Source of the DNA: Pseudomonas graminis
GTDB taxonomy: Bacteria; Pseudomonadota; Gammaproteobacteria; Pseudomonadales; Pseudomonadaceae
Assembly: GCF_002093745.1 (NCBI RefSeq)
Contig: NZ_MTSB01000005.1
Span: 124,001-188,000, forward strand
DNA length: 64,000 nt
Direction of reading: 5' to 3'
The translations under genes and the position numbers were made by a program. The notes under the pieces are model-generated. The model was not told the DNA's origin. It worked only from the letters and a program-made list of their open reading frames with translations, and searched no databases. Shown piece by piece: positions 26,571 through 35,387 of the stretch. Within the stretch, counting starts at the first letter, position 1; each line of letters opens with the position of its first letter.

Positions 26571-26883
26571 CGCGTGATGAAACACACGATTCTTGTTTAT
26601 ATGAGGACTGTTACCTTTAACGGGATGGCGTCGTAAGTACGTCGCAGACTCTATCTGCCAAAGAACTTACCTCGCCTTGCCGACGGTTCGTACAACGTCT
26701 GGAGGGCCGCGGAGCCGTGCGCTCAAGCTCAGCCCTTTTTCGCAAACCCGCGGGCTGAATATCGTGTGTTGTTGGACAACCCGACGGGAACTGAATAACC
26801 ATTTATCGCCACTCAGCCACGCTTGATAGGCGTTATAAAACACGGATCAGGGAAGACTTCCAACTGACGATGTGAGGCAATGT

Positions 26884-27351
26884 ATGTACCTTCAAGAACA
26901 TTTCATACAGGTGCTCGATGAAAGTTACCGACATTGGACCGGCCACGGACTATCGTCCCCTCAACACCTGGACCCGCAACAACGCCTGACCTGGTTACAC
27001 ACCCACGCGCCCTACAGCCTGTTGGCCCACGACGGCGCCGCAGACCCGCGTTTTACCTACGCGAACGAATGCGCACTGCAATGCTTCAAGTACCCGCGCG
27101 ACAGTTTTATCGGCATGCCCTCACGTTTAAGCGCCTCGGAGCTTGATCGCGCTGCGCGCCAGATTTTACTGGAGCACGTCACCGCCAATGGCATCGCCGA
27201 GGGCTACAGCGGCTGGCGCGTGGATGCGAATAATCAGCCGTTCATGATCTACGCCGGCGTGGTGTGGACCTTATTGGACCCGCACGGGCAGGCGTGCGGG
27301 CAGGCCGCGTTGTTCTGGCCGGATGAGCAGCGCATCGGCGTGCTGGATTAG
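26884..27351 (+). CDS. MEKHLA (PAS-like) domain protein
   Basis: 155 residues from ATG 26884 (SD GTGAGG; a GTG at 26872 is possible). The pattern YRHWTGH, ...THAPYSLLAHDGAADPRFTYANECALQCF and PSRLSASELDRAARQILLEHV is characteristic of the MEKHLA family, named for a plant HD-Zip III domain and related to PAS sensors. GYSGWRVDANNQPFMIYAGVVW is the C-terminal strand pair. Soluble, with no partner output domain. Function unknown; it is followed by a cytochrome c gene 97 bp downstream, and a redox or ligand-sensing role is only a guess. Confidence 0.8.
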   Translation: MYLQEHFIQVLDESYRHWTGHGLSSPQHLDPQQRLTWLHTHAPYSLLAHDGAADPRFTYANECALQCFKYPRDSFIGMPSRLSASELDRAARQILLEHVTANGIAEGYSGWRVDANNQPFMIYAGVVWTLLDPHGQACGQAALFWPDEQRIGVLD

Positions 27352-27448
27352 GGCATGCGTACTCATGTGCATTCTTGCTTGAATCCTTTTGTGGCCTCCG
27401 CGTGGCGGTGCCAGACTTTTCGCTGCTCACGATAGGGAGCAATATCCA

Positions 27449-28255
27449 GTGAAAGCGCTTATTTTGGTCGGGGCTTTGTTGCTGAGTCTGCCGTTGTCCG
27501 CTGCTCAACTGGAGTTGCAGTTGGACCGTAACAACCGCACCTGGCAAACAGAAGAATTACTTACCCACCCTCAACGGCAAGTCATTACTGTTAAAAATGA
27601 TGTGGCCTACAAGAAGGACATGGTCTACAGCGCCGTGCCCTTGGCTGCGCTGCTGACAGGTATCAAGCCCGGCGATCACCTGCAGGCAGTCGCTCTGGAC
27701 GGGTTTGCCGCAGAGTTGGCCGCCGCGCCGTTGCTCAACGATAAGGGTGCGCGAGCGTGGCTGGCGATTGAAGACCCTGCCCATCCGTGGCCGCCTCTGT
27801 CTGCCGGCAAACCCGGTGCAGGGCCTTTCTATCTGGTATGGACGGACCCTCAGGCTGGAAATATCAGCCCGGAGCAATGGCCGTTTGAAGTGGCCAGCAT
27901 TAAACGTATGGCTTCGGTTTCCGAGCGCTTCCCCGCCCTGCTGCCGGACCCGGCGCCCAAGAGTGATGATCCGGTCAATCAGGGGTTTGCGCTGTTTCAG
28001 AAAAACTGTCTGGCGTGTCATCGCTTGAACGGTGCAGGCGATGCGCAGTTCGGGCCGGACCTGAATATTCCCTATAGCCCGACCGAGTATTTGGGAATGG
28101 ACTTCCTCAAGCGCTACATTCGCAACCCTCAGGACTTACGCCAGTGGCCGCAAGCGAAAATGCCGGCGTTTTCGGAAACGGTATTGCCGGATGCAGACTT
28201 GGAGAAGTTAATGGCCTATTTGCACCATATGGCTGGACGCAAGACAACGCCTTGA
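27449..28255 (+). CDS. Periplasmic c-type cytochrome family protein
   Basis: About 268 residues from a GTG at 27449 (SD AGGGAG). A signal peptide (MKALILVGALLLSLPLSAA) is followed by a domain of about 140 residues resembling molybdopterin-oxidoreductase-type beta folds without a recognised cofactor site. From about residue 175 comes a cytochrome c domain: NQGFALFQKNCLACHRLNGA with the haem motif CLACH and MPAFSETVLPDADLEKLMAYL with the Met ligand. It probably transfers electrons in the periplasm. Partner unknown. It lies inside the segment bounded by the tRNA-Leu-derived repeats. Confidence 0.82.
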   Translation: MKALILVGALLLSLPLSAAQLELQLDRNNRTWQTEELLTHPQRQVITVKNDVAYKKDMVYSAVPLAALLTGIKPGDHLQAVALDGFAAELAAAPLLNDKGARAWLAIEDPAHPWPPLSAGKPGAGPFYLVWTDPQAGNISPEQWPFEVASIKRMASVSERFPALLPDPAPKSDDPVNQGFALFQKNCLACHRLNGAGDAQFGPDLNIPYSPTEYLGMDFLKRYIRNPQDLRQWPQAKMPAFSETVLPDADLEKLMAYLHHMAGRKTTP

Positions 28256-28333
28256 CCTCTTCAATCATGCTGGACGTGACAGTACAGGCTGATGTCATTG
28301 TCATGCACGCTATAACCTATCCCTGATAGAGCT

Positions 28334-28416
28334 GGACGTGCCGCTGCGGCACCGGCTTGAGGCATCGCATATGTATCAAGGGCTTACGGGGCAATCTGCT
28401 CAGCAAGCCCTTTTTG
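28334..28416 (+). repeat. Direct repeat copy 2: decayed tRNA-Leu 3' end plus terminator
   Basis: This copy aligns without gaps to 25158-25240. The tRNA part is decayed (the T-arm and acceptor no longer pair), while the terminator part is nearly intact (AAGGGCTTAC and CAAGCCCTTTTTG). A working tRNA cannot be made from it. It has the look of an old attachment-site copy left by an integrated element. Confidence 0.8.
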
Positions 28417-28530
28417 GTCCGCAAAAACAGTTCCGATCCGCAACGCCTAAACTCCTATCTAGACGCCCTGCCGTGCCCTGCGCAAGATTGAAGACGGGCC
28501 TCAGAGATCTTAGCTGTCATCCTGAGACCC

Positions 28531-29247
28531 TCACTGATCAAAGTCGACATCAATCACTTGGTAGAACGCTTTGCTGGTCTCGGCCACAATCCAGAGAACG
28601 AGAAGTACATGATGTCCGTGCTTGTCATCGGGCAATGTAATAGACATTGTTGTGACCGGCGCAAGCTCTTCTCGATGCTCGCTGAAAGGACTCAATGTAG
28701 ATATCTGACTCCACAGCAGCCCATCGTTAGAGTGTTCTGTAAAGTGGTTATCGTCTTTGACGTAATTCTTGCCCTTGAAATCATCGCGTGTGATTCGATG
28801 GTTTTCATTCCAATTATCTTTGGTAATAAAGCAGCGGTAGCCACGCGTAACATGATCCGCAGAATAACCCCAATTCACTGCAATCTCTTTTTCGCCTTTC
28901 ACATTAATACGAGGCCAGCCTTGAACTGTTGTATTTTCGTCTTTTTCCTTTAATTTTTGAACCAGCTCAGCGTCGGTAAAGTTTAAGCAAATACGCGCAT
29001 CGCTCATGCCGCCGCTCAAGATAAGTCCATCGGGGGGAGGCGCTTCACTTTTGTAATCACTTTCAGGAAAGTCGTGGGCGGGACCACCCATAATATCGGG
29101 AAAATTTTTGTCTCCCTCACACGCGTCACGGTGCCAGTCCAGCATCATGTTCACATTCACGGCATACTGCGCACGAGACAAAGGGGATTTCACCCACCCG
29201 TGTTTGCCTTCCCCGGGGGAAGTTTTTTTGTCGTTAGATTTACTCAT
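28531..29247 (-). CDS. AA10 LPMO-like (chitin-binding) protein lacking a signal peptide
   Basis: 238 residues from ATG 29247 (SD GAGGG, spacing 7). After a short polar leader (MSKSNDKKTSPGEGK) the sequence HGWVKSPLSRAQYAV matches the start of mature AA10 lytic polysaccharide monooxygenases, where the His is normally the N-terminal residue and copper ligand after signal removal. GYSADHVTRGYRCFITKDNW corresponds to the second His region and VLLVLWIVAETSKAFYQVIDV to the C-terminal strand. With the His internal and no hydrophobic leader, a working histidine brace would need proteolytic trimming or a non-Sec route. Low GC relative to neighbours suggests transfer. Its role may be chitin binding or activity after lysis or via a secretion system. 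Confidence 0.78.
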   Translation of the reverse strand: MSKSNDKKTSPGEGKHGWVKSPLSRAQYAVNVNMMLDWHRDACEGDKNFPDIMGGPAHDFPESDYKSEAPPPDGLILSGGMSDARICLNFTDAELVQKLKEKDENTTVQGWPRINVKGEKEIAVNWGYSADHVTRGYRCFITKDNWNENHRITRDDFKGKNYVKDDNHFTEHSNDGLLWSQISTLSPFSEHREELAPVTTMSITLPDDKHGHHVLLVLWIVAETSKAFYQVIDVDFDQ

Positions 29248-29421
29248 TTCCATGCCCTCAGTTGTTGAATCAGGCATTCCTTGCCTGTCACACAATTGAA
29301 GACCTGCTTTCACGCGTCTGATAGCTAGCAGACCAACCAGTAGACGTTGACGCAGAACTCTGAAGTGATGCCTCTCTGAGACCAGGTTCTGCTCCGGACT
29401 GCTTTTCAGAGCATCATCACG

Positions 29422-29808
29422 TCAAAGCATGTAATTGATCCGAAACACATTTCCCTCCGGGTCCAGCATAACCGCCTGGTACCAATTGTAATACGTCAGA
29501 TACGGCGCCTTGACCGCCCTCGCCCCCAGTGCCACTGCCAACGGTACCAGCCTGTCCACCTCGGATTGCTCCTCGACATCAATAGTGAGCAAAAACCGAC
29601 ACCCGCTGCTACCGATAAACTCATCCAGACCCAGCAATGCGTACGCATCCAGCGCGTTGAAGCCTATACAGGATTTGCCCGTGTCCAGCCCACGAAAGAT
29701 CGGCGACCTGATTGCCTCTATTTCGCTGAAACCGAACAGCTCCGAATAGAAACGACTCAGGCCGACGATGTCCTGAGCAAACACGTTGACGTAGGACAGT
29801 GTGTTCAT
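29422..29808 (-). CDS. VOC-superfamily (glyoxalase-like) protein
   Basis: 128 residues, one glyoxalase/bleomycin-resistance fold unit pair. The N-terminal SYVNVFAQDIVGLSRFYSEL and C-terminal YNWYQAVMLDPEGNVFRI are typical of VOC proteins, the last Glu region usually holding a metal ligand. It starts one base after the stop of the upstream dioxygenase gene, so the two form an operon. The substrate is unknown; the partner suggests a small oxygenated metabolite. Confidence 0.82.
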   Translation of the reverse strand: MNTLSYVNVFAQDIVGLSRFYSELFGFSEIEAIRSPIFRGLDTGKSCIGFNALDAYALLGLDEFIGSSGCRFLLTIDVEEQSEVDRLVPLAVALGARAVKAPYLTYYNWYQAVMLDPEGNVFRINYML

Positions 29809-29809
29809 A

Positions 29810-30823
29810 TCAGGCCACCTTGCTGCCGCCGAAAGTCGTCTGTTTGACGAACTTGGCCAGTAAGTGGTCGCCCGACGTGACCGGCGCGTGACGCGGCGTT
29901 GTGCCTGGCAGCAGGCAACCTGGCAGGCATTCGATCAGCGCGTCGTAGTTAGGCTGGTGAAAAAACACCAATGACTGACGCCGGTTATCCTGCTCGCTGG
30001 TCATCGGCGGGTTGACCACGCGGTGCAACGTGGAAATCCACTGGTCGTTGGTCCACTGCATCATCAGGTCGCCTATATTGACCACGAAACCGTTCTCGAC
30101 ATAGGGCACATCGACCCATGCGCCTTGCTGATTGCGGACCTGCAAGCCACCCAATGCATTGTCAGGACGCACGATGGTCAGGCTGCCGTAGTCGGTATGC
30201 GCACTGGCCCGCAATTGCCCCACTTCGACCTCGGTCTTGATGTCCGGATAACTGAGGCTGCGAAACATGCTGATATGGCGATCAATCTTGTCATCGAAAA
30301 AGCGCTCGTCCAGTTCCAGCGCCACTGCAAACAGGCGCATCAACGATTGAGCCAACTGGCTCATCGCGTCGAAGTATTCCTGATAAGCCTGCTGAAACCC
30401 CGGCACCCGCTCTTTAGCAGGCCAGACGTTGGGGGCGAAGTGCGGGCCAGCCTGGGCGTTATGGTAATAGTCTTCATTCGGCACATCGCTCGGCCCGATG
30501 GAAAACGACTCCTTGAGATCACCAGGCGCACTTTCCTCCAGCGAATACGACAGACTTTCCTCGGCCACTGCACTGTAACCACGCACCATGTCCGGACTGG
30601 GACGGTCGACCTTGCGCTTCTCAGAAAGCGGCAGATCGAAAAACTGCCGGGTCACACGTGAGACCCGCTCAATCAGTTCGGTGGGAATCCGGTGTTCGGT
30701 AATGACCAGAAATCCGATGTCCTTACACGCCTGGTTGACCGCCTGCGCCACGGCGGCCTTGCCGCCAGGTTCTCCTGAAAAATAAGGGGCCAGGTTGATA
30801 ATGGGCACATATTGCAGAGTCAT
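29810..30823 (-). CDS. Isopenicillin-N-synthase-family 2-oxoglutarate/Fe(II) dioxygenase
   Basis: 337 residues from ATG 30823 (SD AGAGGAA). The N-terminal DIOX_N part (VPIINLAPYFSGEPGGKAAV, GFLVITEHRIP) is followed by the double-stranded beta helix, with iron ligands in RASAHTDYGSLTIVR (HxD) and ISTLHRVVNPP (His), and RQSLVFFHQPN giving the RxS motif for 2-oxoglutarate. The family oxidises small molecules, and substrates vary widely. It resembles general IPNS-like proteins rather than the P. syringae ethylene-forming enzyme, which has a different N-terminus. It is in an operon with the VOC gene. Confidence 0.88.
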   Translation of the reverse strand: MTLQYVPIINLAPYFSGEPGGKAAVAQAVNQACKDIGFLVITEHRIPTELIERVSRVTRQFFDLPLSEKRKVDRPSPDMVRGYSAVAEESLSYSLEESAPGDLKESFSIGPSDVPNEDYYHNAQAGPHFAPNVWPAKERVPGFQQAYQEYFDAMSQLAQSLMRLFAVALELDERFFDDKIDRHISMFRSLSYPDIKTEVEVGQLRASAHTDYGSLTIVRPDNALGGLQVRNQQGAWVDVPYVENGFVVNIGDLMMQWTNDQWISTLHRVVNPPMTSEQDNRRQSLVFFHQPNYDALIECLPGCLLPGTTPRHAPVTSGDHLLAKFVKQTTFGGSKVA

Positions 30824-31049
30824 ACGGCTGATTCCTCTCGCAGACACGACGCGGAAAAGTTTCACCGCCAAGGGTGAAGGTCAGCGGGGCAAGAGCAGAA
30901 ACTGTGCCACCCGATGAATCCGTTCGATATACAAAGAGTTAGCCAAATCACACCACGCAATCAGATCAAACAGTCTGAAACAGAGCGCATGGTTTGAATG
31001 CGCAAACACCGGAAACGGGCCATAACTGCGCACGGTCGAGCAGCGGCCG

Positions 31050-31688
31050 CTATGCGTTTTCGATACGCCGGATGACGTCTGCCGTGGTAGCCACTTCACC
31101 AAATTCGTAGGCAATCGTTGTCATCGATATACGCTGCACGTCTTCGGCCGAAACAGCGCCAAACCCCACATCCGGATAATCCATCGCTGCGTTTGCGTCA
31201 CTCAGCGCAATGACCTTGTATTCACGATGCACACCGTCTCTGATCGTGGTTTCGCAGCAGACATTGGTCACCGTGCCGCAAACAACAAGGGTGTCGACAT
31301 CGCGCGCACGTAATACCGTGTCCAGGTCAGTGTTGTGAAAACCGCTGTAAAACAACTTGTCGACGATGACATCGCCCGCCTCGGGCGCCAGTGCTTCGAT
31401 GATGTCAACGTCCGGGTCGTGGCGCGCAAGGATCTGGTCAACATTCGGATACAGGTCACGCATGCGCCCGGTATCCGAGCCATCGCCGCGCACTGTGTGG
31501 CGCAGATAGACCACCGCCACCTGAGCAGCACGGGCTACGCCAAGCAGCGCCTGGATGGGCTGGACAATGTCAGCCGTGCTTTTCACGTACAACGCACCAT
31601 GCGGCTCGCAGAAGACCTTTTGCATGTCCACAACGATGACGGCGGTTCTGTGCGGGTTGATCGGCCATTGGACAAGGGGTTTGCTCAT
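31050..31688 (-). CDS. Isochorismatase-like cysteine hydrolase
   Basis: 212 residues from ATG 31688 (SD GAGGA). The triad of the family is visible: Asp in TAVIVVDMQKVFCEP, Lys in VIVDKLFYSGFHNTDLD and Cys in CGTVTNVCCETTIRDG. These enzymes hydrolyse amides or vinyl ethers, such as N-carbamoyl compounds, nicotinamide, biuret or ureidoacrylate. The longer upstream open frame has no better start. The exact substrate is not deducible. Separated by about 225 bp from the dioxygenase gene, on the same strand. Confidence 0.87.
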   Translation of the reverse strand: MSKPLVQWPINPHRTAVIVVDMQKVFCEPHGALYVKSTADIVQPIQALLGVARAAQVAVVYLRHTVRGDGSDTGRMRDLYPNVDQILARHDPDVDIIEALAPEAGDVIVDKLFYSGFHNTDLDTVLRARDVDTLVVCGTVTNVCCETTIRDGVHREYKVIALSDANAAMDYPDVGFGAVSAEDVQRISMTTIAYEFGEVATTADVIRRIENA

Positions 31689-31818
31689 TGAAATATCCTC
31701 GGTCAAGCCTGACGATACAGGCGGGCTTGCCAAGCAATAATCGTGCTGTAGCGATGCCGTCCTTATCCTGAAGCGCAAGACCGATGGTCTGGCCGGACAT
31801 GAGCGCTGTGCATTTCGG

Positions 31819-32016
31819 TCACCAGCGCTTCGAGAAATAAAACATGACCGAACCTGACCCCACAGCCACAACCCCTTTGAATACGGGATAGCCCGGCCCG
31901 CCGCAGGCTGCATAGACATAAAGACTCTCGGCCAGGAAGAGCCCCGCCACGCTCAGCAAAAAAATGGATAACCCGCGCTGAAGCTTGAATCGCCGCGCTT
32001 CTCGTTCAGACAGCAT
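31819..32016 (-). CDS. Small hypothetical membrane protein
   Basis: 65 residues from ATG 32016, chosen because GGAGG lies at ideal spacing. A basic, charged N-terminus (MLSEREARRFKLQRG) is followed by one clear hydrophobic helix (LSIFLLSVAGLFLAESLYVY) and a second weaker one ending in FYFSKRW. No family recognised. It lies upstream of the isochorismatase-like gene on the same strand, with about 130 bp between. Confidence 0.55.
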   Translation of the reverse strand: MLSEREARRFKLQRGLSIFLLSVAGLFLAESLYVYAACGGPGYPVFKGVVAVGSGSVMFYFSKRW

Positions 32017-32226
32017 GGCTGCCTCCATTCATGAGGCTCCGTAGAATGCGGAACCTGCTTTTCTTTCAGAACTGATTTTAACCCTCTCCGGCGTCTTGCC
32101 GACGAACACCACTCCCTAACCCGAGGAGCTCGACAACTCTACAGCCCTGTAAATGATCCTATTCGGGCCACTCGTTCCAGCGTAAGCGCACCCAGTGACT
32201 GGCTCATTCATTTTCTTCAGACAGAA

Positions 32227-32248
32227 AAAAACCGCCGCAGCGGTTTTT
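32227..32248. terminator. Bidirectional Rho-independent terminator
   Basis: AAAAACCGC and GCGGTTTTT pair around CGCA. With A- and T-runs on both arms it works in either direction, and it lies 15 bp after the stop of the lipoprotein gene. Confidence 0.85.
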
Positions 32249-32262
32249 CTTAATGAGTGGAT

Positions 32263-33069
32263 TCAGCCTCCGGCATATTTACTTTTGAGTTCCTGCAATC
32301 TTTTCTGCTCACGCTCAGTTAACCCCGTAGCGTCGTACAAAGGAGCATTATCCGGGCTGTCGACCCTAAGAACCTCAACTGTAAAAACAGCGTCGTTAGT
32401 AGCCCTTATCTTGGCCCAATCGCTATACACGGTAGGCGCCATCACCCAAATCGCAGTTTCCCCAGACTCCAACCCGCCGCTAATCGCGTAGTTAAAGTCA
32501 CCGACGTACCAAGGGACAGACCTACCGGGCGACGCAACCGTGCCTCTGAAATAAGCATGCGAAATAGCCTTGCCGGTGTCATTTTTGACCATCAACTCTA
32601 TGATCGGCTTGGGCGTGGTGGAGTACTTCTCTTCACGCAGGTAGAAGATAGATTTCACCACTGTAAACTTTGAAAGCTGAGCCTTGGCTGCCTCCGAATT
32701 TTTCTGCTTCTCTGTCAGATCGTTTATTTCCAAATTCGCTTGCGTCCGCTCCCGCGCCTGGCGCTCTTCGACTATACGTTTTGCTTCCGCAGCAACATCG
32801 TCAGCCGTTTTTCCGTCCAGCACGGAAAGCATGTTCATTTTTGCTGTAGTACCGTTACTTTCGCCTTTCAGAACGCGCCCCATGTCCAACTGGCTTAAGG
32901 CAACTAATTGCACATTGCTTTTAAATTGCTCCTTTTTTTCGCCTGAAAGACTATCCGACACTTTAGTAATGGACTTTTGAAGCGCTTCATCTGAGCTTGC
33001 ATCTAGCTTAGGCTGCCCGCAACCGGATAGAGCCAACGCTGAAATAAGCAATACCGCTGTCCTGCGCAT
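32263..33069 (-). CDS. DUF6694-type lipoprotein
   Basis: 268 residues from ATG 33069 (SD GAGGG). The N-terminus MRRTAVLLISALALSGCGQ is a lipoprotein signal with lipobox LSGC, so it should be lipid-anchored. A helical, Lys/Glu/Gln-rich segment (about residues 25-125, DDVAAEAKRIVEERQARERT) is likely coiled coil, followed by a beta-rich C-terminal domain (FTVVKSIFYLREEKYSTTPKP region). Pattern of the DUF6694 lipoproteins; function unknown. GC is lower than in most neighbours. A terminator follows at once. Confidence 0.75.
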   Translation of the reverse strand: MRRTAVLLISALALSGCGQPKLDASSDEALQKSITKVSDSLSGEKKEQFKSNVQLVALSQLDMGRVLKGESNGTTAKMNMLSVLDGKTADDVAAEAKRIVEERQARERTQANLEINDLTEKQKNSEAAKAQLSKFTVVKSIFYLREEKYSTTPKPIIELMVKNDTGKAISHAYFRGTVASPGRSVPWYVGDFNYAISGGLESGETAIWVMAPTVYSDWAKIRATNDAVFTVEVLRVDSPDNAPLYDATGLTEREQKRLQELKSKYAGG

Positions 33070-33224
33070 AAATGATCCCTCGTGGTCGGTGAAGCGCAGG
33101 ATATCAGTTCGCCACATCTCGACAAAGCCTATGTTCATCGTTCCATAGTCTGCTTTTGGAGAGGACATCGTCTTTACCTTCAAAGATGAGAAAGTGTCGG
33201 AACCCCTCACTTTCCAGCGCCCAA

Positions 33225-33255
33225 TAAAAAACCCCGCAGATGTTAGTCTGCGGGG
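33225..33255 (-). terminator. Terminator of tRNA-Cys
   Basis: On the minus strand CCCCGCAGA and TCTGCGGGG pair around six bases and are followed by TTTTTT. It sits 11 bp after the tRNA 3' end. Confidence 0.88.
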
Positions 33256-33265
33256 CTTTGAATAG

Positions 33266-33339
33266 TGGAGGCCGAGGTCGGAATCGAACCGGCGTAGGCG
33301 GATTTGCAATCCGCTGCATAACCATTTTGCTACTCGGCC
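33266..33339 (-). tRNA. tRNA-Cys (GCA anticodon)
   Basis: Minus strand: acceptor GGCCGAG/CTCGGCC, discriminator T and encoded CCA, anticodon stem GCGGA/TCCGC with loop TTGCAAA, and T-arm GGTTCGATTCC. The 74-nt length and U73 discriminator are typical of bacterial tRNA-Cys. Confidence 0.95.
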
Positions 33340-33548
33340 TCATACGTCGGATGCTTTACCGCTGCATCAAACGTGTTGAACTATATGGGAAACCACTATT
33401 TCTTTGGCTTCCAACCCATTGAATCTTAAGGGTTTTTTTAAATTCCGCGTTCAGGAATGGACGCAATTCTCTACTGGTTCGGATGCCATGTCAAGAACGA
33501 CGCGAAAATAATTCGCCTGACAGGCACCCGCTTTGCAAAGCTTCGAGC

Positions 33549-35273
33549 CTAAAGCTCCCGAGCGGTGTAGGGCTGAAAGAAACTTGAACCCATCCACTGC
33601 GGGGTCTTTTCCGTGGTCAGCGGCTCTGCGCGCTGATAGCGGTTTGCGCTTCTCGAATAGCCTTTGTGGTCGTACTCGGCCATGAATGGATACGGAAAAA
33701 CCCTGCGTGTGCGGCCACGGTTGGCAATGTTTTCGTTCACCAGAAACGTGGGCAGTGGCTGCTGCGTGCGGGGCCGGTCTTTAGCGGTTTTGTCTGGCCA
33801 GGCCTGCCGGGCAACGATTGCATTCGGCGCACGGCCACCTTCGACCCAGGCCATCATGGGCGTGAGCAGGTCGACCACGCTCGGCCCTTCCCCGCTGCCG
33901 CAGTGATAAACACCGGGCAGCATGTACAGGCGCTCAAAGGACTCAGTGCGGGCTTTGCCCATCTTTGCTTCGACAGCTTCGTGATACGCCAGGGTGTTGA
34001 GCGGCGAGACATTCGGATCGGCCCAGCCATGCCAGAGGATCAGTTTGCCGCCACGGCTGGCGAAGGGCGAAAGGTCGGGGTTGGTGGCGTCATACAAAGG
34101 ATGCAGCGGGCGCAGCTTGTCAAAAATGCTTTTGTCGAAGCGCAGCGTGCTCAGATCAACCTCCGCAGAGGGGTTTTCCTCGAACACCAGGTTGCGAATA
34201 GCCTCCGTCGCTGCCGTCTTACTGTAGACCGTCTGATCCGCAGTCACGGGCACGAACACGCCTGCCCAGGCCAGTTCCGATCCGGGTTGCGGGCCACCGA
34301 TGATCAGGCGTTCGCCACTGGCCGGATCCTTCGGCCCCGCGTAGAAACGTTTGACCGCAGCGACTTCCGGCTCGCTGAGGCAATTGGCGGTATCCGCAGC
34401 GGCCTTGCACTGCAGCACCGAAGGATCGAAGTCGCAGAGGCGCGGATCAGCAATAAGCCCGTCGATCTGCCCGTCCAGCACGTCACACTGGGCCAGTACA
34501 GCCTTGTGCAACAGCGGTAGCTTTGAGGCCAGCAGAATCGGCTTGCCGTCTGGCCCGGTATTGGATTGCGCCATCCAGCCGTGGTACAGCGTTTTCTGCA
34601 CCTGAAAGTTCAGTGCAGGCGCTCCGGCGGTGATGCCGTTAAAGTCATCCGGGTAGCGCTGAGCCTCGATCAAGGCCTCGCGCCCGCCATCGGAACACCC
34701 CGAGAAATAGGCGTATTCAGGTTTCTGCCCATAAAAAGCAGCGATCAGTTTCTTAGAGGCCAGCGCGGTCAGATGCACGCCGCGATAGGCGAAGTCGACG
34801 CGCTTCTGTGGGTCATCGCCGAACGTCTTGTCGGACGCCTGATGGCCCATGTCGGTGGAAGCCACGGCGAACGCTCCGGTTTTCAGCGGTTTGCAGCCTT
34901 CTGCAACACGCACCTTCGTACTGATATTGCCGCACAATCCACCGCACCCCACTTGCAGGTAACGTTGTGCCCAGGTACTGACGGGCAGCTCCAGCTTGAA
35001 ACCGATCTCGGGTGCCAACCGGCCTTCAACCGCACACACCGCGACGCCTTCACGGGTGGATTCGCTGGCCGACAACACGCTGCTGCCCTGCCCGCCGATA
35101 TCGTCGAGTGCGACCTTGGCCAGCTCGGCGCACGCGGTAACAGGCTTGATCACTGGAAGTCTGGCAACCGCATCAGCGGAGCCAGCTGCCAGCGGTTTGG
35201 CCTGAACCTGTAAAGTGACTGAACCGGTCAGCAGCATCAGGGCGCACACGCACCTCGGTAGGGTTGGTTTCAT
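33549..35273 (-). CDS. Secreted tannase/feruloyl esterase family protein
   Basis: 574 residues with signal peptide (LPRCVCALMLLTGSVTLQVQA). The nucleophile motif SGCSDGGREAL (Ser flanked by the Cys of the family's Cys-Ser-Asp-Cys element) lies near residue 195. MLPGVYHCGSGEGPS carries the catalytic His near residue 455, and LILWHGWADPNVSPLNTL the Asp. The family splits esters of gallate, ferulate or other plant phenolics in the periplasm or outside. Useful for a plant-associated bacterium. Single gene, with tRNA-Cys downstream and a broken efflux gene upstream. Confidence 0.9.
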   Translation of the reverse strand: MKPTLPRCVCALMLLTGSVTLQVQAKPLAAGSADAVARLPVIKPVTACAELAKVALDDIGGQGSSVLSASESTREGVAVCAVEGRLAPEIGFKLELPVSTWAQRYLQVGCGGLCGNISTKVRVAEGCKPLKTGAFAVASTDMGHQASDKTFGDDPQKRVDFAYRGVHLTALASKKLIAAFYGQKPEYAYFSGCSDGGREALIEAQRYPDDFNGITAGAPALNFQVQKTLYHGWMAQSNTGPDGKPILLASKLPLLHKAVLAQCDVLDGQIDGLIADPRLCDFDPSVLQCKAAADTANCLSEPEVAAVKRFYAGPKDPASGERLIIGGPQPGSELAWAGVFVPVTADQTVYSKTAATEAIRNLVFEENPSAEVDLSTLRFDKSIFDKLRPLHPLYDATNPDLSPFASRGGKLILWHGWADPNVSPLNTLAYHEAVEAKMGKARTESFERLYMLPGVYHCGSGEGPSVVDLLTPMMAWVEGGRAPNAIVARQAWPDKTAKDRPRTQQPLPTFLVNENIANRGRTRRVFPYPFMAEYDHKGYSRSANRYQRAEPLTTEKTPQWMGSSFFQPYTAREL

Positions 35274-35387
35274 GAGAACTCCTGTTCATGAAGGATCAAA
35301 ACGGCAGCACGCCCCACTGATGACCGCACTGCCGACAAAGGTTAAACGGTTAAGTGGCTGATTTCTTAAGGCTAGTAGAAAAAACCG

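Noticed and set aside
29810..30823. Ethylene-forming enzyme of P. syringae
   Set aside because: It shares the iron and 2-oxoglutarate motifs but not the EFE N-terminal and loop sequences; a general IPNS-family oxidase is the safer call.
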